A DNA stretch of 64,000 nucleotides from Haliotis asinina (lineage: Eukaryota > Mollusca > Gastropoda > Lepetellida > Haliotidae): positions 47,419,747 to 47,483,746 of the forward strand of contig NC_090292.1 in NCBI RefSeq assembly GCF_037392515.1, in the 5' to 3' direction. The notes below the pieces were generated by a model. That model worked only from the letters and a program-made list of their open reading frames with translations, searched no databases and was not told where the DNA came from. Positions 1-11,073 of this stretch are shown in pieces. A program made the position numbers and the translations under genes. Positions within the stretch are counted from its first letter, which is position 1. Every line of letters starts with the position of its first letter.

Positions 1-59
1 ATCACTACTCGTGACATAAGTTTATAAAATGACTTATGTCACTGAAATCGGCACCCAGG

Positions 60-142
60 ATTCATTGAAAAAGCGTGCCTTGATTCAGGAGTCGCTTGTA
101 CATTATAACGTGACGTAACTAATCGGAGACCTCAATTCCTAT

Positions 143-213
<71 letters not shown>

Positions 214-980
214 TTTCAGCATATAGAGATAGTTAGAACTGTCTTTGCATCGTTGTTTTTGCGTCAGTCACCATGGACATAAACACTAACAATTAAGTAA
301 ATCGGTGAATGTCTGGCAATTTGAGAAAATGCTACACAGTGTAAAAACGTCATTGTTCTGTGTTTGCATGTCAAACAAGCGCAGTCATACCAGCACAGTG
401 TTAGTATGTACACCAAATATATTTCGTTTGGCAGCATGTGTACACTTGGTATTGCTGTCAAAGACCATTTGTTATTTTATTCTAAAATACACGATGAATT
501 CAAACATGCTTTTGTCGCAGTGAAATATACATGACATTATGGTCACTTCATGGCATTCCTTTGTAAACACTATCCAATCTGTGGAAAGTTCACATCGGTG
601 TTTGTACTTCTCTAATTTTCACACTATGGTCGTCGTCAGTATCTGTTGGTGCCTTGCAAACTTGAAACAGGTGACAGTTCTGACTCTTATACAGTACGTG
701 AAGATCTGGTTTAGAATTTGTCTTCAGCAACCCATGCTTGTCGACTGACGGGATCGGGTGATCATGTTCGCCGACTTGCTTGACACATGTTATCGTATCC
801 TGGTTGCAGAGATCAGTACAAGCAGTGACACATGCAATCATGCAGAAAATGTGCAAAATAGCCAGTTGCCCGCTACCCCGTGGCAATTACAAATCCAGTC
901 GGACCAGTAAATCTCCACAGTTACTGGCCCAACTGGCTAGTGAATTTGCATGGGGTCATTTGTAATACATCACTCTCTCC
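60..980. repeat. Dispersed repeat, copy 1 (SINE-containing)
   Basis: This stretch resembles two other places in the window, 43020-43910 and 52510-53130. Shared landmarks are a GCGTCAGTCA block, CAAACAAGCGCAGT, GACAAAGACCA and, near its end (about 690-850), CAACCCATGCTTGTCG followed by ACGGGATCGGGTGATCA. The last part is a SINE-like block I associate with abalone genomes; that is recognition, not a search. No coding region is supported. Copy 1 has lost a short piece inside the SINE block compared with copy 3. Confidence 0.7.
141..216. repeat. (ATTT)n microsatellite
   Basis: Nineteen uninterrupted ATTT units. It sits in an AT-rich part of dispersed repeat copy 1, where copy 2 (around 43160-43200) has only loose TTATTT-like sequence, so the tract probably expanded after insertion. 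Confidence 0.97.
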
Positions 981-1430
981 GACGTTTTAGAATTATAGTC
1001 TAACATATATGTGCATCATACTAGTAGTTTAATGATGAAACTCGTGTCACGCCTGCAATATCTTATTCACATCATTTTTTGTAATGTTTAGTTTAGTTTC
1101 GGCATTCGGATTTTCGGCTAATGAATAATTTTGGGCTAGTAACGTTCATGGATAGCTAGACCGGGTGGGTAGCAAATTTAGAAACTATTTCGCACACATA
1201 TAAGCGAAATATTCTTACATACAAAATTAAGTTAAATACTCTTTTACATCAATTCACCTACCTTCAGATATTTCCGTCTATAGAGCCATATTCATTCCAC
1301 AACAGGTAGTACGTTACTGTGCAATTTGATCCGATTTGTCACCATTATTCTCGTCTCCTGCTTCTTCAGAACTAAGTGAACTACACAGTCGTAGACGCCA
1401 ATACAGGGGCTAGATGTTCGAAGCTCTCAG
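981..1430. other. Unassigned AT-rich stretch
   Basis: No open frame, repeat or RNA gene is recognisable between the dispersed repeat and the 3' end of the family-A LINE. Confidence 0.5.
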
Positions 1431-1618
1431 AACAGAACAGAACTTTATTACGCTCAGGCCGATATCCTCGGCATATGAGGTACAAATGACATTAAAATGT
1501 CAACATAGCGGAATAGTGGTTAGCTGGAAGTTTTTACAGTTTGCATGATACATTTGCAAAATTTGCTTAGGTTTCTCAGGACAGATATCTTTTTACACGT
1601 AAATAGTGATCTAAATTT

Positions 1619-2521
1619 TTACATGTTTGGTCTTTTTACAAAGTTACTGGGTATATACATTGATCTTTCTTTTCTAAAATGTATACATTTAAAAATATAA
1701 TAAAGTTCATCACCAACGTCATTTAAACAACATAATTTACATTTTCTCTCATCTCTTGGTATCCTATTCCATCTTCCTTTTTCAACTGGTAAATGGTGGC
1801 AGGAACTACGAAAGTGAAGTAAAGGAATAGCTTTATGAAAGGGTAGGGACGTTAGGTATCTTTCAAATTCAAACTGGGGTTTCATGAGGGAATATGTTTG
1901 ACCTTTGGGGGAACTGTCCACCTCTGAGCTCCAAAGTTGAATAGCATTGTCAATTAAGATTGAGTGAGCTGTATTTTTAATCCAGGAAGTTGAAATAGGA
2001 GACTGCGATAACCATACATACCTCAGACCAATATTATTAAGAATAGTCTCTATACACGGTACCCAGCTACAACCATGGGTGCCTTCATTGTGGAGATTAT
2101 ACACGATAGAATACAGGATTGAAGACAACTTAGGAGAATTCTTTGTACATAGTTTAGACCAAAACGTTACCATGCGGGTTTTAACATCAACAGAGAGTGG
2201 GACTCTACCGAGTTCACCATAAAGCATGAAAAGTGGAGTACTTTTTTTAACAGGTAGTAGTTTTCTCATGAAACATATATGTACATTTTCAATCTGTTTT
2301 AGTTGAACATATCCCCAGATTTCACAACCGTACATTAAAATTGGTTTTACCATAGAATCGAAGAGATATAATTGGCATTGTATTGATAAGTTAAGCGTTC
2401 TACTTCTGCGTAAGACGAAATGCATGGCTTTAGTAGCTTGTTGGCAGAGATGTGATATAGCTGGTTTGAAAGAGCATTTTTTATCAAAAATAATTCCAAG
2501 ATATTTATATTCATTAACATG
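1619..2521 (-). pseudogene. LINE A ORF2, C-terminal part downstream of a nonsense codon
   Basis: It continues the RT reading frame after an in-frame TAA at 2524-2522. It encodes the RT thumb and connecting region, including a segment reading MVKPILMYGCEIWG, then a terminal CKLC...C segment typical of CR1/L2-like ORF2 ends. Because the frame is the same on both sides, only one point mutation separates it from the upstream RT block. Confidence 0.8.
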
Positions 2522-3958
2522 TTATAAGGGGATTTTGTGTAGAAGAATATCTTTACGCATATCATTTTTATTACCACCAAATACAAGACTTTTTGTCTTT
2601 TTTATATTTATAGTTAATTTCCAAGTTTTGCAATAAACTTCAAAGTGATTAATAGCTTTTTGGAGATAATCTCTTGAAGAAGCTAGGAGGACGGTGTCGT
2701 CTGCATATAGAAGAACGAAAAGCTTGAGGGAGAAATATATCATGGTATTGAATGTTTCTGAGTTGATAATTACACTCGGACATTCACTGGACATTAGAAA
2801 GGCTTCTAGGTCATTTAAAAACAAAGAAAACAAAACTGGAGATAAATTTTCACCCTGCCTAACGCCAACTAAACAAGGGAAATAATCTGATTCCGCACCT
2901 TGTACACTAACGCACGATTTTATACCATTATACATAGATTTTATAATTTTTAGGCACTTGCCGTCTATACCTTGTTCAAGTAATTTACTCCATAGTGCTG
3001 CCCTCCACACACTATCAAAGGCCTTTTTGAAATCAATGAAACAACAAAACAATTTCTTCTTTCTATATCTAAATAAATCTATTAAACAGTAGAGAGTAAA
3101 TATATGATCATTTGTAGAATACGATTTTCGAAATCCAGCTTGTGCTTGTGATAAGATATTATGATCTTCTATAAAGTTTTGAATTCTGTTACTAAGGATA
3201 CTTGTAAATAGCTTACCAAAACAACTTATGAGACTAATTGGTCTGTAGTTTTCTGGGTTATCTTTATCACCTTTACCTTTATAGATAGTGCGAATTATTC
3301 CACTGAGCCACTGCTCAGGGTAGACACCATCATCTAAAATTTTATTAAACAGTTTGACGTAAACAGGTAATAATACCCCTTGAGTGGTTTTAATGTATTC
3401 ATTTATTATAGCATCAGGACCGCAGGCTTTATTATTTTTCAGATTGGAAATAGCAAGCAAAATTTCTTCACATGAAATTGCCCTATTAAGAAATGAATTA
3501 CTTTCTTCAGTGTTGACATCGAAGTGATCAGCTATATCGTCAGGTATTTCAGCAGTCAAATCAGAATTTAAATCTTTGAAATATGAATAAAGTTTCTTAA
3601 GTGGAGGTACATCTTTATCGTTGTTGCTTATTCGCAGTAGTTTCCAAAACGATTTTGAATCATCTGTTCGTAATTTTGTCAGTTTGCCCTGTAAATTATT
3701 TCTGTGTAGGTTATGGAATTTTGTCAATGTTTTTTTTGTATGATTTACTTGCGTTGATAAGTCTTCTTTTATTTTCCATAGTTTTATTCTTTCGAAATGT
3801 AGATTTAGCCTGGTGATATTTTCCTCTACTGACTTTACAGTCGTGACCAAACCAAGGTCTTTGTCGTCGCTTATTTGTATGGGTGACGTTGTCGGGTTTC
3901 CTAAAACCATAAACATATTTAGCACTGTCAATAAAAACATTGTTGATTTCAGAAACAA
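2522..3958 (-). pseudogene. LINE A ORF2, reverse transcriptase block
   Basis: RT palm and finger motifs are all visible: YRPISLISCFGKL, FIDFKKAFDSV (motif A aspartate), GVRQGENLSPVLFSLFLND (motif B) and LLYADDTVLLA (catalytic YADD). The block opens inside the endonuclease block but in another frame; the overlap at 3711-3958 marks a frameshift close to an A8 run near 3725-3740. It ends at a nonsense codon while homology to LINE ORF2 continues below, so this is one broken ORF2 rather than a separate gene. Confidence 0.88.
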
Positions 3959-4994
3959 GATTAGTCAATGATAGATGATCACCTGTTGCACAGTTATCAA
4001 TGCCAGATAAAATGTTGTCAATTTCATCTTGACGGGAGTCAATTGCACGATGGAATTGAGAGGCACGCCGTTTGTCCCAGCGGCGGTGGGAGCACGTAGA
4101 TTCCGTGTTATTGTCAATTTCTGGTCGTGATTGACAGTTCGGAGCTATTATACCACACATGTTAACACTCAATTTCAATGCGCAGTGAGCATCTGAGAGT
4201 ACGGGGTCAAAATCCAGTACACTGAAGTCCGTTATTGTTTTCAACATATTAAATGAGCAGATGCAGTAATCAACTAAGCTGCAGCCTTTACAAGTAGTTT
4301 TGCCAATGTATTTATCATCACCAAAGCGGCCATTAATGATAAACAAATCATTATTTCTACAAATATCAATTAGCTTATGCCTATGGTTATTTATTCTTCC
4401 AGAGTCAGTAGAAAATCTATCAATACCCAATCCAAGTGAAGAGAACATAGATAATACATCTCTTTCATTAAAAACATCTTCTGGAATACCAATGTTATCA
4501 CATACAGAGTGTGAAAGTTGAATAAAATCAGCCAGGGTCTTAGTTCTAGCGTTAAAATCACCTAGCATCATTATTTCACAATCATTTGCAAATTTATTAA
4601 TATCATTTTCCATGTCAATAAAATGGGAGATGTTGTAATAGGGGGAACTCTCTGGTGGAATATATACTGCACCTATAAGCAGATCCCTGTCTATATTTAG
4701 TACATGATGTGAAACTCTTATCCACTGAACACATTCTGTGTTTGTTTTAATAACTTTTACATATTTATTCAATGAACATTTGACTAAAACTGCAATGCCT
4801 CCTGATCGCACTCTGGAATCTCTGTTCTTAACATATACATCATAACCAGGCATATCAATATCATCAACATTTCCAAGTTTAGTTTCTGCGAGTAATATGA
4901 AATCATGGTTGTTGACATAAGCATGAAAGTCAGGGTTGATGAGTTTGCTTAAAAGTCCACAGACATTAATGAAGAAGAATGTCAGAGTATTCAT
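3711..4994 (-). pseudogene. LINE A ORF2, endonuclease block
   Basis: An APE-like exonuclease-endonuclease-phosphatase domain that would nick target DNA to prime reverse transcription. Visible landmarks are INVCGLLSK (active-site Asn), LLAETKLG (Glu), GGIAVLVK, IGAVYIPPE, MLGDFNAR (Asp and Asn) and LSDAHCALK (Asp-His pair, with Ala between). The ATG at 4994 begins just before the first motif, 24 nt after the stop of the upstream ORF1 piece, so it is a believable ORF2 start. The frame is lost at 3711, where the RT block continues in another frame. Confidence 0.88.
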
Positions 4995-5018
4995 AGTTGT
5001 ATATCTTCCTTGACACCC

Positions 5019-5483
5019 CTAGTGAGAGGGGGGATTGTCACTGTACCTTGCTTTCTTCTCTGGTTGTCTGTTGTTGGTAGGGGTTAAGGATGAGGAGGGA
5101 TCTCTGTTAGAAGTAAGGGGAGGGAAGTCTCCTGTAGGATCTATGTCAGAGGTGGAATCAGGGTAGATTATTTCACCATCAATGTACAATCTATCTCTGA
5201 CAAATGAGGTTTTGTGGCCATTACTCTTAGCCTGCTTGTATCTATGCCAAAGTTGTTTTCTCCTTTGTTGAATTTCATAGGGAAAATGTTCATTTATTGC
5301 CATCGGTCTTCCTTTCAGTTTATAACTTTTACTTTTAACAATATCCCTGTGCTTTTTTGAGCTAAACACAACAAGAATCGGTCTACATTTCGTTTGATCA
5401 CTCCTCTTCTTTCCTATTCTGTGAGCTTTTTCAAAGTCAACTGGTGTTTCCATTTGTAAATTATTCTCCATCTCCATCTCCAT
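5019..5483 (-). pseudogene. LINE A ORF1, C-terminal half (RRM/CTD-like)
   Basis: Encodes VDFEKAHRIGKKRS, RPILVVFSSKKHRDIV and INEHFPYEIQQRRKQL, the pattern seen in L1-type ORF1 proteins between the RRM and C-terminal domain. These proteins bind LINE RNA. It overlaps the N-terminal half in a different frame, within a GGAGAT repeat. Its apparent MEMEMENN start is that repeat read in a shifted frame, not a natural N-terminus. Confidence 0.75.
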
Positions 5484-6138
5484 CCTCTGTCTCTTTTAAT
5501 CCAATAAATATGAGATTGTTGTCCATATTTCTACACTGCAACTCAAGTAGCTGCTCTTTTATCTCATAGTTCTGGTCACATACTTGATGTAATCTACCAT
5601 ACAGATAGTCAATTTCCTCATGACAGTCATCAAGTTTACCCTCCAGGCTGTTTATTGAGTTTGTGTTTTCCTCTCCTGTAGATTTAGTTCTATCTACTTT
5701 GACAGATAGTTGAGTCAGGGCACTTTCAATGTTCGACACTCTCATTACAGTTTGTTGGACAGTCTGATTGAGAGTGTGTAAATTAATGTCTATGTTTTTA
5801 ACCCTCGCCTGAATTTTGTCAATTTGTTCAGATCTCTTATCAATAATAGAGACCTTTGTTTCAATATCGGAGGTTCTGGAGGCTATGCCATGCGTGATTT
5901 GAGATAAGTTTTTTATTTCAGAAATTAAATGGCTAGCCCAGGCTGGGGGGTGATTTCCGACATGTTGCGATAATGCGAGAGAGTTTTGTAATGCTACCTG
6001 CACTGGTTGTTGTGGACGATCAGAGTGCAGTTGTTGTTGTTGCTGTTGTCTTTGATGTTGCTGTACACAGTGCAGATCGTGTTGATAGCCACACTGGACG
6101 TCATTTGCGCTGTAGTCCGTATGGGATGTCGACGCCAT
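5461..6138 (-). pseudogene. LINE A ORF1, N-terminal half (coiled coil)
   Basis: A Gln/His-rich start (HQRQQQQQQ) is followed by a long heptad-rich region (about residues 70-205) with repeated Leu/Ile/Val spacing, and then MDNNLIFIGLKETEDGD. That last piece is the usual entry into the ORF1 RRM-like domain. The frame terminates straight after a GDGDGE run made by the hexamer GGAGAT, and the RRM continues in the next frame. Confidence 0.78.
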
Positions 6139-6200
6139 TATATGTTGTGAGTCTGTCTTGACAGTGTCGTCGGTAAACGACTGGAGAGGGCGACCCCCTC

Positions 6201-7902
6201 AATAATAGGTGGTAAATACACTCAAATAGGTCCCCAGAGAATATTCGCAACATCCATACTTAGTATTCTTAGAAGTTGAGGAAATAAACACCTCAGGAGC
6301 TCAGAATTTCTTCTGAGCGAGAATCACCCAACTACCCACTATCCGCCATTGACTAACTAGTAGTTATAAACAGACTAGATAACATACAATACACAGTAAG
6401 ATTACGACCAATCTTACCAAGCATATAGCACAAGATTTATTCGTAAATATTCTAACAGCAATAAGATTACAAACGTTTTCACAAATTGTGCTCATGAAGT
6501 AAATGGGTAGGACGTTATCTAATCTATATTACATATCTTAAGCAATGGGAATACACATAGTCCATTGTACAATATAGTAGGACATATGTTATGCCAATCT
6601 CAAATGGACAATACAAACAGTGAACCAGTGATGTCGACCAGCACAGCAAGACACATTATCCAGAACATATAAGAATAAAATATATATACTCTCAAAACGA
6701 AGAATGACACACTTACACAATGTTGCATGCTTATTGGAATGTTATATTTCGCATATTGTATACACATGCCTAACCACAACAAAACTTAAATACGATTATT
6801 CTACAACACATTCACACTTTAATATCATGCACAGAACAGTAATAATGTAGAAAAGCTGGTTGCTGGTTATTAGAAAAAGCTTACAATTGATAAGCCTGAT
6901 TTAGCATATTTATGTGAATAGATAATGTATGAGATTTAGATAATAAGAAGAAATAAATGCAAAAACCTAAATATACAGAGATATATTGAACTAACCTTTT
7001 TTGGAAAGTACTTCTGTCCGTTGAGTGACTGTGCAGACAGTGCAGGCTGTTAGACAATAGGTTTTACTTGGAGGGTTAGCGTGTCCTATCAGTTGACCAT
7101 GTCATGACTTGGGTTGGTTAAGGGCTTGAGGGACACGTGACCCATGTTTTAACTAACCTACTGATAATTGGAAAAAAGATTAAATCGTCCGTTTCCTATC
7201 TCACGTTATGCATCTATCTTCCTCACTTCGACCATATGTGGAAACGTGCTGTCAGCTAAGTTAAATCAAATCTTCCTGGTCTCTGACCACTCGACCACTG
7301 CCCCCACCATAGGTACCTGTCAATCATCTTGCTCGTGCAGCCGTCTCAGCTGATCACGTGACGACGTCATTTTCGTCTTGGAGCTACCCGTAATCTGTGA
7401 AGTGAGGCAGGGTGGTTGGGCATCCAGCATGTGAGATAGGATAAATATATAAATATACACTTTATATATAAAATTTCCAAATTTTAAATTTATCCTATCT
7501 CACGTTATGCATTATCCCACAGTTGGCAGGAGGGCCGCAGATTACCCTCTGACACACTCCACACGCAACGATGCATTCCATAAGGATGTCAGGAGAAGCA
7601 ACAACTCCCAATATGCTACTCCATGCTTCTGATGGGTTGCTTCAACAAGTTATTAACAACGTACGATGTTGACAGATTAACTCAATTGACTCTACACCCT
7701 TCCCCTTTATGCTGTGTTCTTGATTGACTTTGACATATACTGAAATCTGGAAGATGACTCAACGTGCTGTAATACACTTCCTGCATGTGAACTGTGACTT
7801 GTGAGTGGAGATGTGTCATACAGGGTTGCTTCCCCTGAAGCATAACTCCAAACTCTACTAACTGTGAATGTATGAGCCTGTATATTCATCTCTTCATGAC
7901 AG
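6201..7902. other. Unassigned AT-rich stretch with an inverted repeat
   Basis: No gene or family-level repeat is supported. The only structure I see is a perfect 16-bp inverted repeat at 7431-7446 / 7488-7503, listed separately, and a further copy of CCTATCTCACGTTATGCAT near 7194. Part of 6200-6360 may be the 5' UTR of LINE A. Confidence 0.5.
7431..7503. repeat. Perfect 16-bp inverted repeat, AT-rich loop
   Basis: GTGAGATAGGATAAAT at 7431-7446 is the exact reverse complement of 7488-7503, with a 41-nt loop of A/T. A direct copy of the right arm with its outer flank (CTATCTCACGTTATGCAT) lies at about 7195-7212. This could be the end structure of a small non-autonomous DNA transposon; no target duplication was identified. 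Confidence 0.7.
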
Positions 7903-8765
7903 GAGTGAGTGAGTGATTGAGTTTTTTAACGTCACATTGGCAATATTGCAGCCATATCGTGACGAGAACGATTAATTATAGAAATACAAATGAATTAATA
8001 ACACATACGTTGTAAAGACCTGTCAACGAAGGACAGTGAAACTTACTAGAATATCACAGAGAAGAATGTAAGACTAGTGATTAGACCTAAAACAATGTAT
8101 CTATAGAGGACAATACAATATAAAATGAGCTATAGGTTGCCAACAACTGAAGGTAGATCACCATACTAAGGACCATGGGGACTTACAGTACATTTGCTTC
8201 CTGCATGGACCTTAGCTGGATTTACATCATCCCCTCACCTGTTAGCAATTTGGACAAATCTAGCCATAAAGTAAAAGAACACTTAGTCTACGATTAAAAA
8301 CCTGGTACACTTAAATTTACTTCATATCTTTTGGGACTTAAGTACCCTCTCAGAAGGAATTAGTATTATACAGTACTTCAACGCTCTTTGAGGGTACAGC
8401 CATTAACGATTTCAGTTACTAATTTAATCTTCCAATTATAAAATATTTATCTATTTACAATTCAATTAACAAATCTAATTCCTTTAAAAATGAAAACAAT
8501 AAACGAGGACTGATATTGCTAAGAAGGTCCTTCATAGTTCGTGAATTAAAATACTGATCCCTTGTGATGGAATACTCAACACAAGGGATACAAAACGGAC
8601 GATCCTCAGCTTTTAAAATATATGTGTGCGTGTATCTTGTGTGGCCAATGAGACATCGTCGCATGATGACCTCTTCAAATCTGGACTTACAACCCAAATA
8701 GGTGTAACCAATATAAGGTTTTATCGCATGTAATTTGTTTATACCTTGAGAGTCCCACTTTTTCT
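7903..8765 (-). mobile_element. LINE family B fragment B1 (3' end only)
   Basis: The 3' UTR begins (on the + strand) with GAGTGAGTGA and GGCAATATTGCAGCCATATCGTGACGAG, the common tail of family B. It leads into the ORF2 C-terminus at 8697-8455, with RRCLIGHTRYTHTY in the terminal zinc region. Compared with fuller copies, the part coding FCIPCDExxTVKHVLLDC is internally deleted. The copy is 5'-truncated at 8765, exactly where the tail of B2 starts. Confidence 0.85.
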
Positions 8766-9009
8766 GAGTGAGTGAGTGAGTTAAAATTTAACGTCACATC
8801 GGCAACATCTCAGCCATATCGTAGACATATATCAAAATTAAATATATGTCTACTATAAAACCTGTCAACGAAGGAGAGTAAAACAACTAGAATATCACAA
8901 ATGGAATTAAAACTAGCGTGGGAAGTTAAAAACAACATCACCATTTGCACAATACACTATAAAATCAGGCTATAGGTCGCCAACGACTGAAGGTAGATCA
9001 CCATACTAA

Positions 9010-9643
9010 TGTTGTAGTGTCTGCTTCAGGACAGTCATGGCCAAATATTTCTACAGAACAAAAACTATGCAGCCAGGCTATATGGTATTTAGTTGTTATT
9101 ATTATTCATCTACAATCGTGATCTTTATCACTACCGCAGAGTACATTGTTTTGTCAACTAACTTGTTCCTCTTTGTCACTTCCATTAATTTCTGTATTCG
9201 ACATTTATGGCCTTTATTGGTCATCCCCCTTGGCTGTATCTTTCATCACATCAGCTGTAGACGGAAGTGCTATTAGTTTCTCTATCTGTCCATTGTTGAA
9301 TCTTTGCCTGCCTATTGTTGTTAAAAACTATATATATGTATGCTCACATTTATACTGAAGGTGAAATGTGAGTGTGGAGGTCGACATTCCGACTGTCTTT
9401 GTAGGGACGACCGCGATCAAGATTATGTCGCTCGCAGGAAAGGCCCTGGGGTTGAGCTGGAGGCTCGCTCACCTCATTCATGTATACTTGTTTGTCATGT
9501 CTTGTGAAACCAACTAAAGAAGTTTGAACAACTAAACTATGCCTTCGTCTTCATCAACGTATTCATTTGTCTTCGTTAACGTAGTGTTCATCTAATACCG
9601 AACTAATTCACCACCAGCCGATGACTACACTCCCCCGTTGACA
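9010..9643. mobile_element. Solo LTR with CTAA target duplication
   Basis: A 634-bp insert begins TGTTGTAGTGTC and ends CCCCCGTTGACA, so it has TG...CA ends. CTAA lies at 9006-9009 and again at 9644-9647. The surrounding family-B 3' UTR reads through with only this insert when aligned to B3 or B4 (CCATACTA / GGGACCATGGGGACTTACAG). There are no gag or pol frames, so it is an LTR left after recombination. Gypsy or BEL/Pao origin both fit a 4-5 bp duplication; the sequence alone does not decide. Confidence 0.75.
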
Positions 9644-10026
9644 CTAAGGGCCATGAGAACTTACAGTACGTTTGCTTGCTGCATGGACCCTAGATGGATT
9701 TACATCATCCCCTCAGCTGTTAGCAACTTAGTCACATCTAGCCACAAATTAAAAACACACATGTACTGCGATTAAAACAGTGGACAGTTTAAACGTACAT
9801 GAAATGTTTTGGGACTTACATACACTCTCGGGATGGTAATAATTTTATAGTTCTTCAACCCCCTTTGAGGGTACAACCACCAACAATTCTCGCTACTAAT
9901 CTAAACTACCATTAATTAAAATGCATCTATCTACAGTACATACTAATCCAAATTCTTTTAAAAACCAATTACTAAATGAGAACTAACGCTGTTAAAAAGA
10001 TCCTTAACGGTTTTTACACTAAAACA

Positions 10027-10350
10027 CTAATACCTTGTGATGGAGAATTCAACACAGTCAAGCAGGATATGCTTCACTGTGACTCTTTCATCACGAGGGA
10101 TACAAAATGGAGGATCCTCACCTTTTAAAAGGTATGAATGAGTATATCCCGCATGGCCAATACGACAACGTTGTAACATAACTGCTTCAAATCTGGACTG
10201 GCAGCCCAAGTAGGTGTAACCAATATAAGGACTTATTTCATGTAATTTATTTATACCTACTTTGGTATCCCACTGCTTCTGCATCAGGTCACGGATGTAA
10301 GTTCTAATGCTAGCTTTGTTATCTGTATATGGAATTAGAAGTGGTCTCAC
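10027..10350 (-). pseudogene. LINE B2 ORF2 C-terminal zinc region
   Basis: Encodes LMQKQWDTKVGINKLHEI, then GYTYLGCQSRFE, RCRIGHAGYTHSYLLKGEDP and CIPRDERVTVKHILLDC. In B3 the same place reads CIPCDE, so one zinc-binding cysteine has become arginine here. This motif ends ORF2 in I/Jockey/R1-type LINEs. Confidence 0.8.
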
Positions 10351-10518
10351 AGATTAATTGAGTGATGCCTTAGCAGCAACATCGTCCATCGCTTTACCGG
10401 AAATGCCTACGTGGCTTGGTAACCAACAGAAGACGATGTCATGCCGTATTGACCAGTAGCATGATTATTATACAATTCAATAATTTCTATTAAAAGTGGC
10501 TGTTTACAAGAAATACTT

Positions 10519-10845
10519 TTAATAGCCTGAAGGCAAGAAAGAGTCGGAATAGATTATGTACTGTTTATGTTTAGCGTGTCTTTGAATATATTTAAGAGCC
10601 GTTGGTATTTCGTTAACTTCAGCTGTAAAAATAGCACTGTTGTCTGGTAATCTGGAATATATTGTTCTGGATCCAATGACAGTGGCACAAGCAACTGCGT
10701 CACCGTCCTTGAACCCATCTGTAAATAAGGATTTATAATTGCTATATTTACGTTTTAATTGATTACATTCTTGTTTGTATTGTAATTCATTAGTTTCTGA
10801 TTTTTTAAATGTAGTTAATGTTAGGTTCACTTGGGTCCTAACCAA
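10519..10845 (-). pseudogene. LINE B2 RNase H fragment
   Basis: The first two thirds of an RNase H domain: LFTDGFKDGDAVACATVIG (first Asp), IFTAEVNEIPTALKYIQ (Glu) and IIYSDS (second Asp). The frame is lost after YSDS, where intact copies continue LSCLQAIK. RNase H would remove template RNA during reverse transcription. Confidence 0.8.
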
Positions 10846-11073
10846 TTGTCAAGGAGGAGAAGAAAGAAGTCGGGAATGAGCTATAGTTTTCAGGTCAATA
10901 CTAGAAGCAGCAAGAAATGGCTTAATTCTGAGTCCAAGAGGCGGAAAAAAGAAGACTTTTTGCTATACAAATCCTCATGAAGAGGATTAAAGACACAACT
11001 AAATGAAGGATTACACTCATTAAAAGCTCATTGTGTAACGTATTGTAAAGATAGTTTTATACGGCGTAAGTTG

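Larger units (their letters stand above)
1431..6200 (-). mobile_element. LINE family A (CR1/L2-like), near full length, inactive
   Basis: A non-LTR retrotransposon on the minus strand. In transcription order it has an ORF1 with coiled coil and RRM-like region (6138 to 5019), an ORF2 with an APE-type endonuclease (from 4994), reverse transcriptase (3958 to about 2500) and a C-terminal CxxC...C tail (to 1619). The 3' UTR ends near 1431 with an AATAAA (complement of 1444-1449) and GTTCTGTTCTG repeats, as expected for a LINE tail of short tandem units. There is no RNase H domain, which fits the CR1/L2 group better than I-like elements. The element is disabled by three visible lesions: an ORF1 frameshift, an ORF2 frameshift and a nonsense codon. 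The 5' boundary is not clear and may lie up to about 6360. Confidence 0.85.
8766..11073 (-). mobile_element. LINE family B fragment B2, interrupted by a solo LTR
   Basis: The tail AGTGAGTGAGTGAG opens the copy at its 3' end. The 3' UTR is split at 9009/9644 by an LTR insertion and resumes in register. ORF2 pieces follow at 10350-10027 (terminal zinc region) and 10845-10519 (RNase H with LFTDGFKDGDAVAC and IIYSDS), then a further RT-end piece to 11073. Homology to copies B3, B4 and B8 stops at 11073, a 5' truncation. Confidence 0.85.
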
